Origin: Strix aluco
Lineage: Eukaryota; Chordata; Aves; Strigiformes; Strigidae
Direction: 5' to 3'
Assembly: GCF_031877795.1 (NCBI RefSeq)
Contig: NC_133932.1
Location: 18,354,180 to 18,418,179 of the forward strand
DNA length: 64,000 nt
Shown here piece by piece: positions 13,001-19,983 of this stretch. The translations under genes and the position numbers were made by a program. Numbering within the stretch: position 1 is the first letter of the stretch; each line of letters opens with the position of its first letter. A model generated the notes under the pieces. That model saw only the letters and a list, made by a program, of their open reading frames with translations. It was not told where the DNA came from and ran no database searches.

Positions 13001-16000
13001 CACTCTGGCCCAGCTGCTGTGCTGGTGGAGGCGACTGGTACTGGCACTGGCTGTCCCTCTGTCCCAGCTGCTGTGCTAGTGGAGGCGACTGGTACTGGCA
13101 CTGCCTGCCCCTCTGTCCCAGCTGCTGTGCTAGTGGAGGCGACTGCTACTGGCACTGCCTGTCCCTCTGGCCCAGCTGCTGTGCTGGTGGAGGTGACTGG
13201 TATTGGCACTGCCTGTCCCTCTGGCCCAGCTGCTGTGCTGGTGGAGGTGACTGGTACTGCCACTGCCTGTCACTCTGGCCGAGCTGCAGTGCTAGTAGTG
13301 GCGACTGGTATTGGCACTGCCTGTCCCCCTTGCCCAGCTGCTCTGCTGGTGGAGGTGACTGGTACTGGCACTGCCTGTCCCTCTGGCCCAGCTGCAGTGC
13401 TAGTGGAGGTGACTGGTATTGGCACTGCCTGTCCCCCTTGCCCAGCTGCTGTGCTGCTGGAGGCGACTGGTATTGGCACTGCCTGTCCCCCTGGCCCAGC
13501 TGCTCTGCTGGTGGAGGTGACTGGTACTGGCACTGCCTGTCCCTCTGGCCCAGCCGCTGTGCTGCTGGAGGTGACTGGTACTGGCACTGCCTGTCACTCT
13601 GGCCCAGCTGCAGTGCTAGTAGTGGCGACTGGTACTGGCACTGGCTGTCCCTCTGTCCCAGCTGCTGTGCTGGTGGTGGTGACTGGTACTGGCACTGCCT
13701 GTCCCCCTGGCCCAGATGCTGTGCTGGTGGAGGTGACTGGTACTGGCACTGGCTGTCCCTCTGTCCCAGCTGCTGTGCTGGTGGAGGTGACTGGTACTGG
13801 CACTGGCTGTCCCTCTGTCCCAGCTGCTGTGCTAGTAGAGGCGACTGCTACTGGCACTGCCTGTCCCTCTGGCCCAGCTGCTGTGCTAGTAGTGGCGACT
13901 GGTACTGGCACTGCCTGTCACTCTGGCCCAGCTGCTGTGCTGGTGGAGGCGACTGGTACTGGCACTGCCTGTCCCTCTGGCCCAGCTGCTGTGCTGGTGG
14001 AGGCGACTGGTACTGGCACTGGCTGTCCCTCTGTCCCAGCTGCTGTGCTAGTGGAGGCGACTTGTACTGGCACTGCCTGCCCCTCTGTCCCAGCTGCTGT
14101 GCTAGTGGAGGCGACTGCTACTGGCACTGCCTGTCCCTCTGGCCCAGCTGCTGTGCTGGTGGAGGTGACTGGTACTGGCACTGCCTGTCCCCCTGGCCCA
14201 GATGCTGTGCTAGTGGAGGTGACTGGTACTGGCACTGGCTGTCCCTCTGTCCCAGCTGCTGTGCTAGTGGAGGTGACTGGTACTGGCACTGCCTGTCCCT
14301 CTGTCCCAGTTGCTGTGCTAGTAGAGGCGACTGGTACTGGCACTGCCTGTCCCTCTGGCCCAGCTGCTGTGCTGGTGGAGGTGACTGGTATTGGCACTGC
14401 CTGTCCCTCTGGCCCAGCTGCTGTGCTGGTGGAGGTGACTGGTACTGCCACTGCCTGTCACTCTGGCCCAGCTGCAGTGCTAGTAGTGGCGACTGGTACT
14501 GGCACTGGCTGTCCCTCTGTCCCAGCTGCTGTGCTGGTGGTGGTGACTGGTACTGGCACTGCCTGTCCCCCTGGCCCAGATGCTGTGCTGGTGGAGGTGA
14601 CTGGTACTGGCACTGGCTGTCCCTCTGTCCCAGCTGCTGTGCTGGTGGAGGTGACTGGTACTGGCACTGCCTGTCCCTCTGGCCCAGCTGCTCTGCTGGT
14701 GGAGGTGACTGGTTCTGGCACTGCCTGTCACTCTGGCCCAGCTGCTGTGCTGGTGGAGGCGACTGGTACTGGCACTGCCTGTCACTCTGGCCCAGCTGCT
14801 GTGCTAGTGGGGGCGACTGCTACTGGCACTGCCTGTCACTCTGGCCCAGCTTCTGTGCTGGTGGAGGTGACTGGTACTGCCACTGCCTGTCACTCTGGCC
14901 CAGCTGCTGTGCTAGTGGAGGCGACTGCTACTGGCACTGCCTGTCACTCTGGCCCAGCTGCTGTGCTGGTGGAGGTGACTGGTACTGGCACTGCCTGTCA
15001 CTCTGTCCCAGCCGCTGTGCTGCTGGAGGTGACTGGTACTGGCACTGCCTGTCACTCTGGCCCAGCTGCAGTGCTAGTAGTGGCGACTGGTACTGGCACT
15101 GGCTGTCCCTCTGTCCCAGCTGCTGTGCTGGTGGTGGTGACTGGTACTGGCACTGCCTGTCCCCCTGGCCCAGATGCTGTGCTGGTGGAGGTGACTGGTA
15201 CTGGCACTGGCTGTCCCTCTGTCCCAGCTGCTGTGCTGGTGGAGGTGACTGGTACTGGCACTGGCTGTCACTCTGGCCCAGCTGCTGTGCTAGTAGTGGC
15301 GACTGGTATTGGCACTGCCTGTCACTCTGGCCCAGCTGCTGTGCTAGTGGAGGCGACTGCTACTGGCACTGCCTGTCCCTCTGGCCCAGCTGCTGTGCTA
15401 GTAGTGGCGACTGGTATTGGCACTGCCTGTCACTCTGGCCCAGCTGCTGTGCTAGTGGAGGCGACTGCTACTGGCACTGCCTGTCCCTCTGGCCCAGCTG
15501 CTGTGCTGGTGGAGGTGACTGGTACTGGCACTGCCTGTCACTCTGGCCCAGCTGCTGTGCTAGTGGAGGCGACTGCTACTGGCACTGCCTGTCCCTCTGG
15601 CCCAGCTGCTGTGCTGGTGGAGGTGACTGGTACTGGCACTGCCTGTCCCCCTGGCCCAGATGCTGTGCTAGTGGAGGTGACTGGTACTGGCACTGGCTGT
15701 CCCTCTGTCCCAGCTGCTGTGCTGGTGGAGGTGACTGGTACTGGCACTGGCTGTCCCTCTGTCCCAGTTGCTGTGCTAGTAGAGGCGACTGGTACTGGCA
15801 CTGCCTGTCCCTCTGGCCCAGCCTCTGTGCTGGTGCAGGTGACTGGTATTGGCACTGCCTGTCCCTCTGGCCCAGCTGCTGTGCTGGTGGAGGTGACTGG
15901 TACTGCCACTGCCTGTCACTCTGGCCGAGGTGCAGTGCTAGTAGTGGCGACTGGTACTGGCACTGCCTGTCCCTCTGTCCCAGCTGCTGTGCTAGTAGAG

Positions 16001-19000
16001 GCGACTGGTACTGGCACTGCCTGTCCCTCTGGCCCAGCTGCTGTGCTGGTGGAGGTGACTGGTACTGGCACTGCCTGTCACTCTGACCCAGCTGCTGTGC
16101 TAGTGGAGGCGACTGGTACTGGTACTGGCTGTCCCTCTGTCCCAGCTGCTGTGCTAGTAGAGGCGACTGGTACTGGCACTGGCTGTCCCTCTGTCCCAGC
16201 TGCTGTGCTAGTAGAGGCGACTGGTACTGGCACTGCCTGTCCCTCTGGCCCATCTGCTGTGCTAGTAGTGGCGACTGGTACTGGCACTGCCTGTCACTCT
16301 GGCCCAGCTGCTGTGCTGGTGGAGGCGACTGCTACTGGCACTGCCTGTCACTCTGGCCCAGCTGCTGTGCTGGTGGAGGTGACTGGTACTGCCACTGCCT
16401 GTCACTCTGGCCCAGCTGCTGTGCTAGTGGAGGCGACTGCTACTGGCACTGCCTGTCACTCTGGCCCAGCTGCTGTGCTGGTGGAGGTGACTGGTACTGG
16501 CACTGCCTGTCACTCTGTCCCAGCCGCTGTGCTGCTGGAGGTGACTGGTACTGGCACTGCCTGTCACTCTGGCCCAGCCGCTGTGCTGCTGGAGTTGACT
16601 GGTACTGCCACTGCCTGTCCCCCTGGCCCAGCTGCTGTGCTAGTGGAGGTGACTGGTACTGGCACTGGCTGTCCTTCTGTCCCAGCTGCTGTGCTAGTGG
16701 AGGTGACTCGTACTGGCACTGCCTGTCCCTCTGGCCCAGCTGCTGTGCTAGTGGAGGCAACTAGTACTGGCACTGCCTGTCCCCCTTGCCCAGCTGCTGT
16801 GCTAGTGGAGGCTACTGGTATTGGCACTGCCTGTCCCCCTGGCCCAGCTGCTCTGCTGGTGGTGGTGACTGGTACTGGCAGTGCCTGTCCCCCTTGCCCA
16901 GCTGCTGTGCTAGTGGAGGCAACTGGTACTGGCACTGCCTGTCCCCCTGGCCCAGCTGCTGTGCTGGTGGAGGTGACTGGTACTGGCACTGCCTGTCACT
17001 CTGGCCCAGCTGCTGTGCTGGTGGAGGTGACTGGTACTGGCACTGCCTGTCACTCTGGCCCAGCTGCTGTGCTAGTGGAGGCGACTGCTACTGGCACTGC
17101 CTGTCACTCTGGCCCAGCTGCTGTGCTGGTTGAGGTGACTGGTACTGGCACTGCCTGACTCCCTGGCCCAGATGCTGTGCTAGTGGAGGTGACTGGTACT
17201 GGCACTGGCTATCCCTCTGTCCCAGCTGCTGTGCTGGTGGAGGTGACTGGTACTGGCACTGGCTGTCCCTCTGTCCCATCTGCTGTGCTAGTGGCGGCGA
17301 CTGGTATTGGCACTGCCTGTCCCCCTTGCCCAGCTGCTCTGCTGGTGGAGGTGACTGGTACTGGCACTGCCTGTCCCTCTGGCCCAGCTGCTCTGCTGGT
17401 GGAGGCAACTGGTACTGGCACTGCCTGTCCCTCTGGCCCAGCTGCTGTGCTAGTGGAGGCGACTGCTACTGGCACTGCCTGTCACTCTGGCCCAGCTGCT
17501 GTGCTGGTGGAGGTGACTGGTACTGCCACTGCCTGTCCCTCTGGCCCAGCTGCTGTGCTAGTGGAGGCGACTGCTACTGGCACTGCCTGACACTTTGGCC
17601 CAGCTGCTGTGCTAGTGGAGGTGACTGGTACTGGCAGTGCCTGTCCCCCTGGCCCCGCTGCTGTACCAGTATGTTCCCTTTCAGATCCTGCAGCTCTTTC
17701 TCCCCCTTCAGGGCAGTGAACAGTAGTAAAGGTGACATGGTAAGCATGGGCAAGCCCCCAGCACATTGCAGTGTGTTGTGTCTCCCGGGGTTTGTCAGAT
17801 TGGCAAGACACCTTTTTCAGATACTCCACCAGTTTATCAGGACTCTGCACTTGTTCGGGAGTGAAATCCCAAACCGTTGGAGGTGACCACTGAGTCAGGC
17901 ACTTGCCCATCTTTTCCCACACACCTTGCCATTTATAACTATCTGCCCTCGGGGCAGGTTTCCGGGTGCTGCTGTCATTGGAGAAATACCGCATGGCCCA
18001 AAACAAGATCCGGCAGACATTCAGAAAGCATTGTGCCGCAAACACACTGGCCTGGGTGCTCCAAGGATAGCTAAAACTCTGAAAAACCGAGAGGATCTCT
18101 TCCCCTGGCTCACCCATAGAGGGGGTGAGACCCCTAACAAAAGCCCAGGCAGCAAACAGGTACCGGTTCACCCCCACAAGCACTGATGCAAGCCCATTAT
18201 AAGCAGTCAGCAGCCAGTATAGCAAAATAAAACCCTTGACACATTTTCCACCGACAACAAACGCCAGCACTGGGAACACACAGCGGATATAAGGATTAAT
18301 CCAGCCCCACCACGCAAGCAAGTTGGCCAGCATTGCAAATGTTCCTTATCAAACAATACAAATAAAAACAGAAAAATTGCACCTAACAGATTGCTCTAAC
18401 ACACCTTCTCCTTTTGTCCTTATCTCAACCCTCTCGTGCCCCATGCTGGGCGCCAAAAAGGCTGTGGTGGTTTAGGCCCCGCCGGGACCCGAGACCACGC
18501 TGCCGCTGCCCCTCCCCCACCCTCCGACCGGAACGGGGCAGGGAGTGAAATACAAACCCCGGGGTTGAGGTAAGGAGAGGTTTAATACCACAGTGCCACA
18601 GCAACAAACCGAACAACAGCAAGAACAAGAACAATAACAGTAATAACAAGAAACAGAACAAGGGATATAGCGATACAGCAGTGAGGAGAGCGACCCCACA
18701 CCACGCCTTTACCAATCTTCCCGCGCTTGGGCGCCCGGACGTGAAGTCAGCATGGTATTGAATAACCCGGCTAGAGCTCCCTCCCCACTGCTGGGGAAAC
18801 TTAACCCTATCCTAGCTGAACCAGGACACCTTGGGACAGACATTGGTGCATCCAGCACCAAGGGCCCAGGGCCTGGGGCTGGTGCCAGAGTGTCCCTGGC
18901 CTGGTGGCAGGGCCAGGGATGGGGGAAAGGCAGTGGGGCTCTGAGGGTCTTACCGCAACTTGGCGACGACCAGTTCCTCCTGGAGGAGGAGAAGGCGTCT

Positions 19001-19195
19001 CTCGCTCCTCCTGTGGCCCCGGGTCAGCCACACGTCCGTGCTCAGCACCGCCTCAGCGTCGGTGAGAGCCTCCCTGCGGAGCAGAGAGCGGTGGGCATGA
19101 GAAAGGCTGTGGCTGAGGGGCCCGGCCGTGCCCGCCCGTCCCCGAGCCCCGGGGGGAGCCTACCTGGAGTGCCAGCAGCAGTTGGCCTGGCCCAT
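3321..19195 (-). CDS. ARHGAP20-like: ARHGAP20-like PH-RhoGAP protein, copy 1 (15 coding exons)
   Basis: Predicted Rho-family GTPase-activating protein, which would switch Rho GTPases off at membranes. Coding exons in order: 19164-19195, 18954-19073, 8401-8577, 8017-8058, 7764-7848, 7606-7659, 7416-7487, 7223-7289, 6380-6567, 5989-6150, 5795-5904, 5254-5449, 4950-5049, 4005-4074, 3709-3910. All introns are GT..AG, every phase agrees, and the total is 1,677 nt (558 codons plus stop). Layout: short N-terminus, split PH domain (about 12-123), linker where ARHGAP20 has its RA domain, RhoGAP domain (about 260-470), short basic tail. The arginine finger (GIFR, about Arg297) and the NLAxxxGPNLL motif (about Asn406) are present. 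Human ARHGAP20 is about twice as long, so this is a compact paralogue. TAGAP also resembles the RhoGAP part, but the PH exons favour ARHGAP20. The start of exon 7 (7487 or 7466) and the last two exons are the least certain. Confidence 0.8.
4950..6567 (-). CDS. ARHGAP20-like: Copy 1 exons 9-13: RhoGAP catalytic domain
   Basis: Exon 9 (6380-6567) opens with a Gly/Ser/Arg stretch, then RRRRGLPWPFALR (ARHGAP20 has RRRS..NWAFW here) and ALFGQPLAALCEE..LPRPIQ, the usual lead-in helix. Exon 10 (5989-6150) carries the arginine-finger loop STEGIFRRS. Exon 11 (5795-5904) starts KDFLRSIPGKLL, the usual LKxFLRxxP motif. Exon 12 (5254-5449) has RMTSSNLAICLGPNLLGPP, containing the conserved Asn. Exon 13 (4950-5049) has VKLLVEFLIENGSDIFGEE, the typical domain end. 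No catalytic residue is missing, so GAP activity is plausible. Confidence 0.88.
6681..6705. repeat. GGGAC pentanucleotide microsatellite, 5 repeats
   Basis: In intron 8 of gene copy 1, next to a CCCTG run (about 6630-6652). Copy 2 also has five repeats (26389-26413); copy 3 has three (near 48202-48216). This explains the 10-bp shorter unit 3. Confidence 0.95.
7223..7848 (-). CDS. ARHGAP20-like: Copy 1 exons 5-8: linker in RA-domain position
   Basis: Exons 7764-7848, 7606-7659, 7416-7487 and 7223-7289. Phases run 2-0, 0-0, 0-0 and 0-1, so the reading frame is continuous. In ARHGAP20 a Ras-association domain lies between PH and RhoGAP; here the roughly 90 residues are too divergent for me to recognise one. 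Exon 7 has two in-frame acceptor choices: TGCAG before 7487 or TACCAG before 7466. Exon 8 is Pro/Ser/Gly-rich, probably disordered. Confidence 0.6.
8017..8577 (-). CDS. ARHGAP20-like: Copy 1 exons 3-4: second half of PH domain
   Basis: Exon 3 (8401-8577) begins after CTCCACAG and continues exactly in phase from exon 2 across the retrovirus-filled intron. It encodes the PH strands ending ILLIWPSGTCVATF, the counterpart of the WPT-NxVATFSS stretch of ARHGAP20. A loop between strands carries a run of six Glu, larger than in the human protein. Exon 4 (8017-8058, 42 bp) encodes SRALKQLWLGKLL, which corresponds to the C-terminal helix of the PH domain with its invariant Trp. Donor GTGAGT at 8400 and donor GTAAGC at 8016. 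Confidence 0.82.
8663..8921 (-). repeat. 3' LTR of retrovirus copy 1, U3-truncated
   Basis: 259 bp matching the outer part of the 5' LTR, including the terminal CCACCACA. The match stops abruptly at 8921, where a protease/pol-junction remnant begins, so about 100 bp of U3 and the polypurine tract are missing. Confidence 0.85.
9040..9348 (-). pseudogene. pro: Retroviral aspartic protease (copy 1)
   Basis: In the same frame as gag and separated from it only by the TAG at 9349-9351. It carries the active-site motif ALVDTGAQCTLMP and the late motif ILGIDYL, both diagnostic for retroviral aspartic proteases, and ends at TAA (9042-9040). The active enzyme would be a dimer cutting Gag. The remaining 8922-9039 is a short, frame-broken pro-pol linker before the deletion into the 3' LTR. 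Confidence 0.8.
9349..10440 (-). pseudogene. gag: Retroviral gag, C-terminal part (copy 1)
   Basis: Continues the gag frame after the minisatellite: an acidic Glu/Ser/Pro stretch, then capsid-like helical sequence with blocks such as LELEGREAKQLGSL and LWRRLLLSVRERYPYK, then a Lys/Arg-rich tail ending at TAG (9351-9349). The frame is broken by TGA at 10446-10444 and 10263-10261. No CCHC zinc knuckle is visible. Family recognition (bird LTR-retrovirus gag) rests on position and general resemblance. Confidence 0.65.
10441..17664. repeat. 54-bp minisatellite inside gag, 133 units (array 1)
   Basis: Full units start at 10451 and the last partial unit at 17633: 7,182 bp, exactly 133 x 54. In the retroviral (minus) frame each unit reads about PVPVTSTSTAAGPEGQAV. 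Units vary at a few fixed sites (tccctctgg, tcactctgg, tccccctgg or tcccccttg; gcgact or gtgact; ctggtgg or ctagtgg). The tcactctgg form puts TGA in the gag frame and is common. There is no net length change across the array. Confidence 0.97.
17482..18333 (-). pseudogene. gag: Retroviral gag, N-terminal part (copy 1)
   Basis: The ATG at 18333 lies about 105 nt past the primer binding site. The first 66 residues contain two or three hydrophobic stretches (about 18-29, 34-55 and 58-66), with another near 97-114, followed by a soluble segment rich in Trp, Lys and Pro to about residue 222. The frame then enters the 18-residue repeat and meets TGA at 17482. It is the gag position, but I do not recognise a standard matrix fold. 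Membrane-spanning character at the start of gag is unusual. The downstream gag part (9349-10440) is in the same frame. Confidence 0.65.
18438..18455 (-). promoter_or_regulatory. Primer binding site, tRNA-Lys-like (copy 1)
   Basis: Seven bases inside the 5' LTR edge lies TGGCGCCCAGCATGGGGC on the minus strand. It agrees at 16 of 18 positions with the site complementary to the tRNA-Lys-1,2 3' end as I know it. This supports lysine-tRNA priming, usual in class II (K-type) elements. Same site at 40251-40268 and 60055-60072. Confidence 0.8.
18463..18828 (-). repeat. 5' LTR of retrovirus copy 1
   Basis: 366 bp with TG..CA ends on the minus strand. It contains an ATTAAA poly(A)-like motif (TTTAAT on the plus strand near 18580) and a low-complexity ACA/ACAA-rich block. 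By eye it differs from the 3' LTR at about 18 positions plus a roughly 6-base indel over the shared 259 bp, implying an old insertion. Confidence 0.88.
18954..19195 (-). CDS. ARHGAP20-like: Copy 1 exons 1-2: start codon and first half of PH domain
   Basis: Exon 1 coding part is 19164-19195. The ATG at 19195-19193 has A at -3 and G at +4, a strong Kozak context, and the peptide starts MGQANCCWHS. Donor GTAGGC lies at 19163-19158. Exon 2 (18954-19073) follows a CCGCAG acceptor and ends at donor GTAAGA. Both junctions are phase 2. Exon 2 holds a run of the type VWLTRGHRRSERRLLLLQ followed by EELVVAKL, matching the strand of the ARHGAP20 PH domain usually written ERHLFLFND-FVVAK. The Gly2 and paired Cys could allow myristoylation and palmitoylation, which is inference. 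Confidence 0.8.
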
Positions 19196-19373
19196 CCTGC
19201 CCGGGACAGGAGGACCCCTCGCTCTGCACCAAGGATGTGGCCCAGCTGGCCACAGCGAGGATGGGAAGCAGGGTGCCGGTGCCGGGAAGCGCTGTTCGGC
19301 CAGACCCTGCCTCCTCCCAGAGCTGCTCCGTGCCAGCACAGCCCCGTGCTGCCGGCTCTGGTGGCTGCTGGCT

Positions 19374-19417
19374 CCAAAATGGCCGACGCTGGGAGCCCAA
19401 CGGAAAGTGGGCGGGGC
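19374..19417 (-). promoter_or_regulatory. Candidate promoter of gene copy 1
   Basis: About 200 bp upstream of the ATG lies a GC box (GGGCGGGGC, 19409-19417) and, at 19374-19384, CCAAAATGGCC, similar to a YY1 site near transcription starts. The area is GC-rich with no TATA box, typical of a housekeeping-type promoter. The transcription start is not determined. The same sites recur at 41222-41230 and 61026-61034. Confidence 0.4.
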
Positions 19418-19960
19418 CTCGTGCTGGGGGTTCTCTCCAGCATGGCCCTGGCTGTCTTGCCCCGGGCAGCCCAGAGCAGGGCAGAGCAGAGGGGAAGCAC
19501 CCCCTCCCTCCGCCTGCTGCCAGTGGTCTGCCTGCTGCAGCCCGGGATGCAGTTCGCCCCCAATGCCCCAGGGGTACTTTGCTGGCTCCAAGTTGCTCAA
19601 CTTCGGGTCCACCATCACCCCAGGGCTCTGCACAGCTGCTTTCCAGCTGGGTCTCCCCCAGCACATACAGCTCCAGGGGCTTGTTCCTCCCCAGGTCCAG
19701 GACTTTGCTCTTCCCTCTTCCCCTTCTTCAACGACAGGAAGCTCCTGGCAGCCCCTTTCTCCAGCCTGTCAAGGTCCCTCTGGTTGGCAACACAACCCTC
19801 GGCTGCAGGAGCCTCTCCTCCCAGTCATGTGCCTTCTGCAAGCTGTCTGAGGGTGTGCTCTGCCCCATCATCCGGATCACTGAATGTGGACAGGGCGCGC
19901 ATCATGCCGCGCAGGGCTTTGTCACAGAATGATCAGAAATTGAGGGGGAAGATCCACTTT

Positions 19961-19983
19961 TGTGTGTGTGTGTGTGTGTGTGT
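19961..19983. repeat. TG dinucleotide microsatellite, unit 2
   Basis: Same run as at 253. Confidence 0.95.

Larger units (their letters stand above)
8663..18828 (-). mobile_element. Endogenous retrovirus with gag minisatellite, copy 1
   Basis: A provirus-like element of 10,166 bp inside intron 2 of gene copy 1, same orientation as the gene. On the minus strand it starts TGTCCTGGTT and ends CCACCACA. The 5-bp direct repeats CCTTG at 8658-8662 and 18829-18833 fit a retroviral target duplication and fix both ends. Order: 5' LTR, primer binding site, gag 5' part, 54-bp minisatellite, gag 3' part, protease, short pro-pol remnant, truncated 3' LTR. Reverse transcriptase, integrase and env are absent, so it is non-autonomous. 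Without it the host intron would be only about 205 bp. Confidence 0.92.
1..19708. repeat. Tandem segmental duplication, unit 1
   Basis: Base 1 begins the same sequence found again at 19709, 41522 and 61326. Unit 1 is 19,708 bp, of which 7,224 bp is the minisatellite and 12,484 bp is unique-type sequence. It holds the intergenic spacer (1-3320), one complete ARHGAP20-like gene on the minus strand (3321 to about 19400) and its intronic retrovirus. The boundary is set by the window edge; the true duplication breakpoint is not visible because the array continues past both ends. Confidence 0.97.

Noticed and set aside
10157-17158. Plus-strand 2,333-codon open frame as a giant protein gene
   Set aside because: It is built from the 54-bp minisatellite antisense to a retroviral gag. 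Its start lies inside antisense gag sequence, and no promoter, splice sites or known domain support it.
10441-17664. CRISPR array
   Set aside because: The repeats are contiguous 54-mers without spacers, in an animal-type genomic setting.
10441-17664. Centromeric or other independent satellite
   Set aside because: The array is confined between two parts of one gag frame inside a provirus with target duplications, at the same place in each unit.
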